A stretch of 64,000 nt of DNA from JAEUHZ01 sp964552795 (GTDB taxonomy: Bacteria > Planctomycetota > UBA1135 > GCA-002686595): contig CAZKIO010000011.1 of the NCBI GenBank assembly GCA_964552795.1, forward strand, positions 1 to 64,000, written 5' to 3'. The position numbers and the translations under genes are program-made. Within the stretch, counting starts at the first letter, position 1. Every line of letters begins with the position of its first letter. The notes under the pieces are model-generated. The model did no database searches. It was not told where the DNA came from and was given only the letters and a program-made list of their open reading frames with translations. This document shows, piece after piece, positions 1 through 8,681 of the stretch.

Positions 1-21
1 TCCGACTCCAGGAGCCCTCCC

Positions 22-1109
22 ATGCGCGCGCGCATGCTCGCCAGCCTTCTCGCCCTTCCGCTCGTCTCCGGCGCCGCCGCGGCGCAGCAGTTCAACGTCG
101 ACATCGGGCTGCAGCCGGCGTTCTCGCCGCTGCCCTCGGCGGCCTACGCAGGCGCGGCCGCGCTGCCGGGCACATGGAACAGCGTGGCGGCTTCCACGGC
201 GACCGCCGTGCCGCTGGTCGACGTCACGGGCGCGGCCACGGGCGTGACCATCCAGCGCGTCACGGGCACGGGGTTCGACTTCTCGTTCGACAACGTCGGG
301 ACGACGGGCGACCACGCGGCGCTGCTGGACGACGGTCAGGACATCGGCTCCACGGGCGCAGCGACGAGCTGGACCTTCGCGAACCTCGCGGCGGTTCCTA
401 CGCGCTCTACACGTACGCCTGGGCGCCGGACAGCAGCTCCTACGTGTCCGTCGTCAGCGGCGGCTCGATCGATTCCAATCAGAACGTCGGCGGCGCCTGG
501 ACCGGTTCGCACGTCGCGGGCGTCACGTACGCCGTGCACCGCTACAACGTCGCGGCCGGCGGCTCGATCACGGTCACGATCTCGACCGGCGTCAGCTTCG
601 GCACGCTCGACGGCTTCCAGTTGAAGAGCCTGGGCTCGCCGGTGACCGCGTTCTGCTTCGGCGACGGCAGCGGCACGGCTTGCCCCTGCGCTAACGCCGG
701 CGCGGCCGGCAACGGTTGCGCCAACAGCGTGAACGCCGCGGGCGCGAACCTGGCCGGCAGCGGACTGGCGAGCATCGCCTCCGATTCGTTCGTCCTGACC
801 GGCAGCGGAATGCCGAACTCGAACTGCCTGTACTTCCAGGGCACGAACCAGCAGGCCGCCGGCGCGGGCGTGGTGTTCGGCGACGGCCTGCGCTGCGCGG
901 GCGGCACCGTCATCCGTCTGGGCACCAAGCTCAACGCGGGCGGCACCAGCCAGTACCCGGCGGGCGGCGACATCCCGATCTCGGTGCGCGGCAACAACGC
1001 CCCGAGCGACGTGCGCACCTACCAGGGCTGGTACCGCAACGCGGCCGACTTCTGCACGCCGAGCACGTTCAACCTGACGAACGGCGTCCAGATCACCTGG
1101 GCGCCGTGA
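22..1109 (+). pseudogene. Secreted protein with Cys-rich C-terminal domain, interrupted by a single-base frameshift
   Basis: ATG at 22 follows an AGGAG ribosome site and opens a signal peptide (MRARMLASLLALPLVSGAAAA). The N-terminal reading frame runs as far as about nt 393 (sequence ...TSWTFANLAA). The coding sense then moves to another frame (GGSYALYTYAWAPD...) and continues to the TGA at 1107-1109. The total of 1088 nt is one base short of a multiple of three, so one base has been lost near 391-396, by mutation or by a base-calling error. The last 150 or so residues are a Cys-rich domain (CFGDGSGTACPC, GCANSVN, LYFQGT, FGDGLRCAGGT, FCTPSTFNLTNG) that also ends the protein at 18499-20196 and the fragment at 32740-33032. 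Function is unknown. It is probably exported. Confidence 0.75.
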
Positions 1110-1123
1110 CGGAGTCGGGACAG

Positions 1124-1177
1124 CCAGCACACGCCGCTTTGCATGGCGCGTCTGCCGTGCAAGGCGGCGTGTGCTGG
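1124..1177 (+). terminator. Strong hairpin terminator after the first gene
   Basis: A 20-bp inverted repeat (1124-1143 with 1158-1177, one G-U pair, 14-nt loop) is followed by a pyrimidine-rich tail (TTCTCCT). It begins 14 nt after the stop at 1109. It also covers a GTG at 1171 that could otherwise be mistaken for the murJ start. Confidence 0.7.
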
Positions 1178-1206
1178 TTCTCCTGACTGCGTATGCTGCG
1201 CCGCGC

Positions 1207-2886
1207 GTGAACGACCCGCGACGCAGCGGTGAGCCCAGCGCGGAGCCAGGTCAGGGCGCCGACGTCGTCGGGCGCCACCGCGGCCTCGTGCGCCGCACCG
1301 CGTTGATCTCCGCGCTGACGATGGCGAGCCGGCTGCTCGGCTACGTCCGCGAGAGCCTGGCCGCGGCCATTTTCGGGGACCGGTCGGCGATCAACGACGC
1401 GTTCGTCACCGCGTGGCGCGTGCCGAACCTGTTCCGCAGCCTGATGGGGGAGGGCGCGATCGCGACCTCGCTGCAGACGGCGCTGACCAGGGCCGACGCG
1501 CAGGGCGGCGAGGAGGCGGGGCGGACCCTGTTCCTGGCCATCGCGCGGGCGGTGGCGTGGTTCGCGGGCGCGTTCTGCGTCGCCGGCATCGCGGTCGTCG
1601 TCCTGCTCCCCGACACGATGCCGCTGACGGGCTGGCGCTGGCTCGGGGCGGACCCCGGCCCCGTGCGCGACCTGACCGCGCGCATGCTGCCGTTCGTGCT
1701 GTTCGCCTGTCTCTCCGCGGTCGCGGCGGGCGGTCTGCACGTCCGCGGACACTTCCTCGCGCCCAGCCTGGGCCCGGTCGTGATGAACCTCGCGTGGGTC
1801 GGTGCCCTGGTCTGGGTGGCCGGTCGCTACGGCGCACTCTTCACCTCGGGCCTGGCGGACTTCGAGCAGCAGCGCGGCATGGCCGGAGAGCTGGCGCTGC
1901 TCGTCTTGGCCGCCGGCGCGGCCCTGCTGCTCGTGCACGTTCCCGCGCTGCGCTCCCGGGGTCTGCTGGTGCCCCGGCCGGGAGTGACACCCGGCCCGGC
2001 GGTCGCGGGGCGGGAGGTCTGGTCGATCCTGCGCGCGAGCGCGCCGCTCGCCCTGGGCGCCGCGGTCTACCAGGTGAACATCCTTGTCGACGGCTTCCTG
2101 GCCGAGAGCCTGCTGCCGGATGGGGGCCCCACGGCGCTCTACTACGCAACACGTCTCCAGCAACTGCCTCTCTCTTTGGTGTCGATCGCGGCGACCAGCG
2201 CCGTGTTTCCGGCGCTCACGGCGCTCGGACACACGCGCGATCTGGACGGGTTGCGCCGCCTCCACGATCGGACCCACCGGGCCGTCGCGTTCCTGGCGAT
2301 CCCCGCGACGGTCGGGCTCCTCGTGTTCGCCGAGCCGATCGTCTCCTTGTGCTTCGAGCACGGTGCTTTCGGCGAGCACGGCGTCGAGCGCACGGCCGCG
2401 GGACTGCGCGGATTGACGCTGGCGATCCTGCCGGCGGGGGCGGCCGGGCTCGTGGCGCGCACGCGCTACGCCGTGGGGGACTTCGCCGGGCCCGTGCGCG
2501 TCGCGATCGGGATGCTGATCCTCAATACGGCTCTCAACTTCCTGTTCGTTGGGGGTCTGGGGATGGACGTCGGGGGGCTCGCGCTGGCGACGGGCATCAC
2601 CGCCTGGGGCAACCTCCTGCTCCTGCTGCCGGGCCTGCGGCGCCTCGGGCTGCCGCCGGCGGAGGCGGGCCTCAGGCGCGGGTTCCTGGTCATGGCGCTC
2701 GCGGCCGCGGTGGGGTGCGGGTCGGCATGGGTCCTGACCGGTTGGACGATCGACCCGCAGCGTGCAGGCCTCACGCTCGCGGTCGGGATTCCGGTCGCCA
2801 TGGCGCTGTACGCGGGGGTCTCCATCGCGCTCGGCCTGCCCGAGATCGGCCGGGCGCTCGCCTTGCTGCGAACTCCCCGTGCGTGA
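1207..2886 (+). CDS. murJ: Lipid II flippase MurJ (MviN family)
   Basis: A multispanning inner-membrane protein of about 559 residues, resembling the MurJ/MviN flippases that move lipid II across the membrane for peptidoglycan synthesis. The typical N-terminal segment (ALISALTMASRLLGYVRESLAAAIFG, read as two halves) is followed by AWRVPNLFRSLMGEGA, which matches the family signature of PN-FR-L--EGA. Many hydrophobic helices follow to the end. Start choice: GTG at 1207 lies just beyond the upstream terminator hairpin, while GTG 1171 lies inside it and is unlikely. GTG 1288 (MRRTALISAL) would give the usual family N-terminus and is also possible. No clear ribosome site is visible. Confidence 0.93.
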   Translation: MNDPRRSGEPSAEPGQGADVVGRHRGLVRRTALISALTMASRLLGYVRESLAAAIFGDRSAINDAFVTAWRVPNLFRSLMGEGAIATSLQTALTRADAQGGEEAGRTLFLAIARAVAWFAGAFCVAGIAVVVLLPDTMPLTGWRWLGADPGPVRDLTARMLPFVLFACLSAVAAGGLHVRGHFLAPSLGPVVMNLAWVGALVWVAGRYGALFTSGLADFEQQRGMAGELALLVLAAGAALLLVHVPALRSRGLLVPRPGVTPGPAVAGREVWSILRASAPLALGAAVYQVNILVDGFLAESLLPDGGPTALYYATRLQQLPLSLVSIAATSAVFPALTALGHTRDLDGLRRLHDRTHRAVAFLAIPATVGLLVFAEPIVSLCFEHGAFGEHGVERTAAGLRGLTLAILPAGAAGLVARTRYAVGDFAGPVRVAIGMLILNTALNFLFVGGLGMDVGGLALATGITAWGNLLLLLPGLRRLGLPPAEAGLRRGFLVMALAAAVGCGSAWVLTGWTIDPQRAGLTLAVGIPVAMALYAGVSIALGLPEIGRALALLRTPRA

Positions 2887-3047
2887 GGCGCGCGCACGCG
2901 TGGTGCGGCGGATCGGGCCCTCGCCGGAAGTTCCTGCATTTCAAGGGTTTGCGCCCATCCTGGGCAGGCGCGCGGCGGATCGGCGCGGGCGGAGGGCGTT
3001 GCCGACCCGGCTCCAGCCCCTCGCGGAAGGCCGGCCGCTCCACCGAG

Positions 3048-3096
3048 CCGCAATTCGTAGTGGCGACCTAAGCCGCTGGCCCACAAGATATAGTGT
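3048..3096 (+). promoter_or_regulatory. NrdR box (strong 3081-3096; weak partner 3048-3063)
   Basis: Positions 3081-3096 match the 16-bp NrdR-box consensus acaCwAtATaTwGwgt at 14 of 16 positions on either strand. A weaker 10-of-16 match sits at 3048-3063, 33 bp upstream, close to the 31-32 bp spacing typical of tandem NrdR boxes. The strong box contains a -10-like TATAGT (3089-3094). It lies about 210 nt upstream of the ribonucleotide reductase start, as expected for repression by NrdR. No nrdR gene is in the window. Confidence 0.72.
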
Positions 3097-3302
3097 GCGA
3101 GGCTTCTCGGTTTTTTTGCATGGAGTGAGGATGCCGCGTTCTATCGCCCTCCCCGCCAAGGCGGGCTCGGCGTGTGCGATCGGATGGTCTCACCCGCCTG
3201 TTCTCGCAGTCCGAACCGCCCTGCTCCCCGGCCAGCGGCCAGGCCCCCCACGGGACCCGGCCCCGGTCCGTCATCCGGCGTCCGCGCCAACGGAAGGAAC
3301 CC
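3097..3302 (+). other. Long 5' leader of the ribonucleotide reductase gene
   Basis: About 200 nt between the NrdR box and the TTG start. It contains a short CGAG-GCTT-CTCG hairpin followed by a run of seven T (about 3097-3117), which could attenuate transcription. A GGAAGGA ribosome site (3292-3298) lies 4 nt before TTG 3303. I looked for a cobalamin riboswitch, since the enzyme needs B12, and did not find the conserved B12 box. Confidence 0.4.
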
Positions 3303-5864
3303 TTGAACCCCACATCCCTCGTCAAGTCCGCACGACCGCCGGAGACCCGCCCTGACGTGGATGCGCTCGCGGAACTCGAAGCGTTGACGCCTCCGGCCGA
3401 CCTGCCGGAGCCGGACCTCACGGAGAACGCGCGCACCGTGCTGGAGCGCCGCTACCTCAAGAAGGATCCGACCAGCGGCAAGGTGTGCGAGACGCCGCGC
3501 GAGCTGTTCTGGCGCGTCGCCGCGCACATCGCCAAGGCCGAGACGATGTTCCCGGGCGGATCGCCGGCCAAGGCGCTGGCGGTCGCGCGCGAGTTCTACG
3601 GTCTGATGTCCAAGCGCCTGTTCATGCCGAACAGCCCGACGCTGATGAACGCGGGCCGCGAGATGGGCATGCTCTCGGCTTGCTTCGTGCTGCCGGTCGA
3701 GGACTCGATCGAGGGCATCTTCGACTCGATCAAGGCGACGGCGCTGATCCAGAAGGCCGGCGGCGGCACGGGCTTCAGCTTCTCGCGACTGCGCCCGCAG
3801 GGCGACCTCGTGCGCAGCTCGGGCGGAACGACCGAGGGGCCGCTGTCGTTCATCCAGGTCTTCTCGAAGGCCACGGACGCCATCCAGCAGGGCGCGTTCC
3901 GCCGCGGCGCCAACATGGGCATCTTGCGGATCGACCACCCCGACATCCTGCGCTTCATCACGATGAAGGATGACCTGGGGCTGCTGACGAACTACAACGT
4001 CTCGATCACCGTCACGAACCGCTTCCTGCACGAGCTGCGCAGCAACCCGGCGACCGTGCACATGACGATGAACCCGCGCACCAAGCAGTGGTCGCGCCTG
4101 GAGAAGCGCGACGCGGACGGCAAGCCGACCGGCCAGCACTGGACCGTGGGCGAGATCTGGGACCTGATCATCGAGCACGCCTGGCGCACGGGCGAGCCGG
4201 GGGTCGTGTTCATCGACCGCATCAACGAGCGCAACCCGATCAAGAACGTGGGCCTGATCGAGGCCACGAACCCCTGCGGCGAGCAACCGCTGCACCCCTA
4301 CGATTCCTGCAATCTGGGCTCGATCAACCTGGGCGTGCTGGTCGAGGGCGAGGGCCGCGAGGCGCGCTTCGACTGGGAGCGCTACAAGGCGATCATCCAC
4401 TCGACCACGCGCTTCCTCGACAACGTGATCGAGGTCAACCGCTACCCGCTGCCGCAGATCGACAACATGTCGAAGACCACGCGGCGCATCGGCCTGGGCG
4501 TGATGGGCTTCGCGGACGCGCTCTACAAGCTGAACATCCCCTACAACTCGCCCGAGGGTCTGGCCTTCGGCGAGCAGGTGATGAAGGTGCTCAACGACGA
4601 GTCGCACCTGGCCAGCGAGTTCCTGGCCGAGGAGCGCGGCGTGTTCCCGGCCTGGGAAGGCTCGGACTGGGAGAAGCAGGGCCGCCGGCTGCGCAACAGC
4701 TACACGACGACCGTCGCGCCGACCGGGACGATCTCGATCATCGCCAACTGCTCGGGCGGCATCGAGCCGATGTTCAGCCTGGCCTTCATCCGCCAGGTGA
4801 TGAAGGACACGCAGGGCCGTCCGACGGTCATGCGCGAGACGAACTACGTGTTCGAGCGGATCGCGCGCGAGCGCGGCTTCTACTCGGATCAGCTCGTCGA
4901 CGACATCGTCGAGAAGGGCACGCTGGAGCACCGCACGGACGTGCCGGACGACGTGAGGCGCGTCTTCGTGACCGCCCACGACATCACGCCCTACTGGCAC
5001 ATGAAGATGCAGTCGGCCTTCCAGCGCCACTGCGACAGCTCGATCAGCAAGACGATCAACTTCCCGCACGACGCCACGCCCGACGACGTGCGCCAGATCT
5101 ACGAGATGGCCATCGACGAGGACGTGAAGGGCGTGACCGTCTACCGCGACGGCTGCCGTGACATGCAGCCGATGGCGCTGAAGGGCTCGACCGCGCGCAA
5201 GGACGGCGCGCCCGCGCCCGCCGCGGCGCCCGCGGAGGCGCCGGGCCTGCGCATGAAGGTCAACGAGGACGGGCAGGAGGAGCTCAGCCCGATCAAGCTG
5301 CCGGAGATCATGCCCAGCCTGCGCATCCGGCAGATGACGCCCTTCGGCAACATGCACGTGAAGGTCTCGGTCGATCCGATCTCCGGCCGCGAGCGCGAGG
5401 TGTTCGCGCAACTCGGCAAGGGCGGCGACGTGGCCAACTCGGACCTGGAGGCGATCTGCCGCATCCTGAGCCTGTGGCTGCGCAGCAACGGTTCGCTGCG
5501 CATGGCCATGAAGCAGCTCGAGGGCATCGGCTCGAGCCTGTCGGTGCCGACCAAGGACGGCCGCATCATGTCGCTGGCCGACGGGCTGGCGACGGCGCTC
5601 AGCCGCTACCTGCAGGCCAAGGAGCAGTCGGGGCTGCACGCGCTCCTGCTGGGCACCGCCGGCGCGCCCGAGCTGGACAAGACCGGGTACCAGCGCGTGC
5701 CCGAGAGCGTCATCGTTGCCGCGGCGGCGACCCCGGGCGCCAAGCCGGCGGGCCAACCGCGCAACGTTTCGCAGTACAAGCTGAAGTGCCCGGCGTGCAC
5801 GTCCGTGCTCTCCTTCGAGGAGGGCTGCGTGAAGTGCCACTCCTGCGGATTCAGCCAGTGCTGA
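3303..5864 (+). CDS. nrdJ: Adenosylcobalamin-dependent (class II) ribonucleoside-diphosphate reductase
   Basis: Reduces ribonucleotides to deoxyribonucleotides using a B12-generated thiyl radical. It is 853 residues long from TTG 3303, which follows a GGAAGGA ribosome site. Upstream in-frame codons lack one. Visible landmarks are the first active-site Cys near residue 127 (MLSACFVLPVEDS), the finger-loop radical Cys near 325 (NPCGEQPL), the phosphate-binding stretch APTGTISIIANCSGG, and a C-terminal Cys cluster (CPAC ... CVKCHSCGFSQC, 842-853) typical of class II enzymes, where it recycles the active-site disulfide. Residues about 630-660 form an Ala/Pro-rich linker. It is monocistronic, with an NrdR box upstream and a terminator downstream. 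Confidence 0.96.
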   Translation: MNPTSLVKSARPPETRPDVDALAELEALTPPADLPEPDLTENARTVLERRYLKKDPTSGKVCETPRELFWRVAAHIAKAETMFPGGSPAKALAVAREFYGLMSKRLFMPNSPTLMNAGREMGMLSACFVLPVEDSIEGIFDSIKATALIQKAGGGTGFSFSRLRPQGDLVRSSGGTTEGPLSFIQVFSKATDAIQQGAFRRGANMGILRIDHPDILRFITMKDDLGLLTNYNVSITVTNRFLHELRSNPATVHMTMNPRTKQWSRLEKRDADGKPTGQHWTVGEIWDLIIEHAWRTGEPGVVFIDRINERNPIKNVGLIEATNPCGEQPLHPYDSCNLGSINLGVLVEGEGREARFDWERYKAIIHSTTRFLDNVIEVNRYPLPQIDNMSKTTRRIGLGVMGFADALYKLNIPYNSPEGLAFGEQVMKVLNDESHLASEFLAEERGVFPAWEGSDWEKQGRRLRNSYTTTVAPTGTISIIANCSGGIEPMFSLAFIRQVMKDTQGRPTVMRETNYVFERIARERGFYSDQLVDDIVEKGTLEHRTDVPDDVRRVFVTAHDITPYWHMKMQSAFQRHCDSSISKTINFPHDATPDDVRQIYEMAIDEDVKGVTVYRDGCRDMQPMALKGSTARKDGAPAPAAAPAEAPGLRMKVNEDGQEELSPIKLPEIMPSLRIRQMTPFGNMHVKVSVDPISGREREVFAQLGKGGDVANSDLEAICRILSLWLRSNGSLRMAMKQLEGIGSSLSVPTKDGRIMSLADGLATALSRYLQAKEQSGLHALLLGTAGAPELDKTGYQRVPESVIVAAAATPGAKPAGQPRNVSQYKLKCPACTSVLSFEEGCVKCHSCGFSQC

Positions 5865-5920
5865 TCCGCGCGCACCGCTGAATCGAACGGGTCGCCACGG
5901 CGCGACCTGCGCAGCAGGCG

Positions 5921-5955
5921 GGCCGCACGAGGCGACTCGTGCGGCCTCGCTCTTT
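5921..5955 (+). terminator. Intrinsic terminator of nrdJ
   Basis: An 11-bp perfect stem (5921-5931 with 5936-5946) with a GCGA (GNRA) tetraloop and a T/C-rich tail ending in CTCTTT. It lies 56 nt after the nrdJ stop and between convergent genes. Confidence 0.7.
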
Positions 5956-5978
5956 CGGGGCAGACCGCGCGCCCCCGG

Positions 5979-6554
5979 TCAGCGCGGCGTGTCTCCCTCC
6001 GCGGCCGGCTTGGGCTGCTTCACGCGGCCGTAGAAGTCGTACTCGGTTCCGCCGCTGCTGAGCCGCGTGAACAGGAAGCGCTGCCGGTCGCTGACGCGCT
6101 CGAGGGTCAGCGTGTCGCGTTGGACCTCGACGCGGTAATCGCGCGTGCGGCCCGGCGGCTCGAACATCGGCAGGCTCGTCCGCGGATCGACCGTCGTCCC
6201 GATCAGGCTCGACGCGCGCAGCACGCCGTCGCCGCCGATCTCGAACGAGTGCGTCCCCGAGAAGAACGTGCTGGCCGTGCGCTGCCCGACGGCGTTCATC
6301 CAGCCCATGTGGCACTCGAACGCGAAGTACTTGCCCGTGACGAGCAGGTAGCCGACCTCGCCGCGCGACGTCTCCGAGAACTCCTTGGTCTCGAACTTCG
6401 TCAGCTTCCACGCGCCCTGGATCTCCTTCTCCAGGACCGCGCCGAAGTTGCCCGTGGCGGCGCTGCCCCGGGGCGACTGGCCGGAAGCCTGCTGGGGAGC
6501 GGGAAGCGCGAGGCCCAGCAGGGCCGCCGCGCACAGGAGCGGAAGGTTGTTCAT
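5979..6554 (-). CDS. Secreted lipocalin-like protein of unknown function
   Basis: A 191-residue protein with an N-terminal signal peptide (MNNLPLLCAAALLGLALPAP). The mature part opens with IQGAWKLTKFE, the G-W motif that starts lipocalin-like beta-barrels, and is followed by alternating beta-strand patterns (GYLLVTGKYFAFECH, YRVEVQRDTLTLERV). The ligand is unknown. It is convergent with nrdJ and divergent from the selenoprotein gene at 6714. The lipocalin-like assignment rests on overall pattern, not on a catalytic motif. Confidence 0.65.
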   Translation of the reverse strand: MNNLPLLCAAALLGLALPAPQQASGQSPRGSAATGNFGAVLEKEIQGAWKLTKFETKEFSETSRGEVGYLLVTGKYFAFECHMGWMNAVGQRTASTFFSGTHSFEIGGDGVLRASSLIGTTVDPRTSLPMFEPPGRTRDYRVEVQRDTLTLERVSDRQRFLFTRLSSGGTEYDFYGRVKQPKPAAEGDTPR

Positions 6555-6713
6555 GGCATGCCTCGTCGTGCGGGCCGCGCGCCGGTGCCGCGGGGCCGGG
6601 CAAAGGCTTTGTCGGCCGGCTCGCGACGGGGCTTGCGCGCGCGTATCAGGCTACGATCTCTGGCCCGGCCTCGCCCGGAATCCCCACGCGCACCGGTTCA
6701 CGGACCCTGCCTG

Positions 6714-8681
6714 ATGCTGCAATTCCTCTCCGTCATGGCCGTCTGCAGCGCCAGCCTCGCGGCCGGCGACAACATGGCCTCGGCCACGCTTTGGGCCCGC
6801 GCGGAGGGCGCCGACGTCCGGCTCGCCGTGCAGATCGAGATCGAACCGGGTTGGCACCTTTTCCACGGCCCCACCGAAGCGGATCTGGGCGCGGGGGTCG
6901 CCGAAGAGGGCCTGGGGTTGCCCACGGTGATCGAGCTCGATGGCGTACAGGTCGCGTGGGGCGACTGGCGCTTCCCGACGCCCAAGACCGAGCATTTCGA
7001 CTTCGGGAACCCCGTCGACGCGAACATTCACGGCGGCACGATCACGATCTGGCGTCGCGGCACGCTGGCGCCCGGCGCCGCGCTGAAGTCGTTGAAGGCC
7101 TCGATCAAGGGCCTGACCTGCGAGGAGGGCGAAGGCGCGGTCTGCATCCCGTACAAGGAGACGGTCGACCTCGCGGGCACGGGACCCGACGCGCTGTTCG
7201 CCGCGTTCCCCGACGACCTGACGGCGACGCCCGCGGGCGCGCCCGAGCGCGGGCCCGGCGCGGCGCGCGGCCCGCCCGGCGGCAGCGAGGGCGCCACGAA
7301 GCCCATCGCCGCGGCGGGAACCGCTCCGCGAACGGCGGACGACGACGCGGAGGCGGGCCGCGAGTCCAGCTTGCTCGCGTTCCTCCTCTCGGCGGTGTTC
7401 TGGGGCTTCTTCACGCTGCTGATGCCCTGCACCTACCCGATGATCCCGATCACGATCAGCTACTTCACGAAGCAGGCCGCGGCGCGCAAGACGAGCACGC
7501 TGCCGCTCTCCCTGACGTACGGCGCGGGCATCGTCGGGATCTTCGTCCTGATCGGCCTCCTGATCGGGCCGATCATCATCGTCTTCGCGACGCACCCGGT
7601 GACGAACCTCGTGATCGGCGCGGCCTTCCTGGTGTTCGCGCTGAGCCTGTTCGGCGTGATGAACCTGCAGCCGCCGGCCTTCCTCATGAACGCCGCCGGC
7701 TCCGCCTCTCAGAAGGGCGGCTACCTGGGCGTGTTCCTGATGGGGACCACGCTGGTCGTCACGTCGTTCACCTGCACCGCGCCGTTCGTCGGCGCGCTGC
7801 TCGGACAGGGCGCGGGCCAGGGCGACATCGGGCGCATCGCGATCGGGATGGCCGTGTTCGGGGCGACCATCGCGATCCCGTTCGTGTTCCTGTCGATGGT
7901 GCCGCACAAGGCCAAGTCGATGCCCAAGAGCGGCGAGTGGATGCACACGCTCAAGGTGTGGCTGGGCTTCGTCGAGGTCGCGGCCGCGCTGAAGTTCCTG
8001 TCGAACGCGGACCTGGTGTGGGGCTGGGGCTGGCTGTCGCGCGAGCTGTTCCTGTTCCTGTGGATGGGCGTCTTCCTGGCGGCGGCGGCGTACCTGTTCG
8101 GGTGGATGCGCCTCAAGGACGAGTTCGGCCAGGAGGAGGCCGCGACCATCTCTCCCAAGCGCATGGTGGGCGGAATCGCGACGTTCCTGTTCTCGATCTA
8201 CTGCCTCTTCGGCGCGCTGGGCGGATCGCTGGATCCCGTGATGACGGCGCTCGCGCCCAACTACTCCACGACGGCGGGCGTCGGCGCCGCGGGCGGCAAG
8301 ACGGCCGCCGCCGACGCGGGCCACGTGATCGTGAAGGACGACTACGACGGCGCGCTCGCGCGTGCCGCGCGCGAAGGCAAGCTGCTCCTGGTGAACTTCA
8401 CCGGCTTCACATGAGTGAACTGCCGCATCATGGAAGAGAAGGTCTTCCCGCGCCCGGCGGTCGCCGGGGAACTCAAGCAAGGCTTCATCGAAGCGCGCCT
8501 GCACACCGACGGCGGTCCCGCCGAGGAACGCAACAAGGAGCTGCAGAGGGAGCTGACAGGATCGGTCGCCAATCCGATCTACGTGATCGTCGATCCCAAG
8601 ACGGGCAAGCCGCTGCGGCGGAAGGTCGGTCTCGTCCCCGAGGAGAACTTCCTCCAGTTCCTGCGCGGCCCGGTCAACTGA
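6714..8681 (+). CDS. DsbD-like thiol:disulfide interchange selenoprotein (in-frame UGA = Sec567)
   Basis: A membrane thiol:disulfide reductase of 655 residues that would carry electrons from the cytoplasm to the periplasm. The layout is: signal peptide; a periplasmic N-terminal domain with a Cys pair near 136 and 144 (LTCEEGEGAVC), as in DsbD-alpha; a low-complexity linker; a CcdA/DsbD membrane core with Cys near 239 (LLMPCTYPM) and 354 (SFTCTAPF); and a C-terminal thioredoxin domain. The TGA at 8412-8414 is in frame and falls at the first Cys of the thioredoxin motif, reading NFTGFT-U-VNCRIMEE. A hairpin with a G-starting loop follows at 8432-8448. Conventional calling would stop at 8414 and report 8415-8681 as a separate ORF. 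The end overlaps the convergent feoB end by 8 bp. Confidence 0.92.
8432..8448 (+). promoter_or_regulatory. Candidate bacterial SECIS hairpin
   Basis: Within the coding region, GGAAGA (8432-8437) pairs with TCTTCC (8443-8448) around the loop GAAGG. The loop starts on the 24th base after the in-frame TGA (8412-8414), and its first base is G. Both fit the known bacterial SECIS rules (loop 16-37 nt after UGA, G in the first two loop bases). Confidence 0.7.

Noticed and set aside
1171..2886. murJ start at GTG 1171
   Set aside because: This GTG lies inside the right arm of a 20-bp terminator hairpin. Later GTGs fit the family length better.
3097..3302. Cobalamin riboswitch in the leader of the B12-dependent reductase
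   Set aside because: I did not find the conserved B12 box or the expected fold. The NrdR box explains the regulation.
3141..5840. Long reverse-strand ORF opposite the ribonucleotide reductase
   Set aside because: It is antisense to a clear gene. Its protein is a low-complexity mix rich in Arg, Ala and His with no domain, typical of high-GC shadow frames.
8415..8681. Separate small gene after the DsbD-like gene
   Set aside because: It is in the same frame, directly after a TGA at the position of an active-site Cys, and it completes the thioredoxin domain. It is better read as the Sec-dependent end of one protein.
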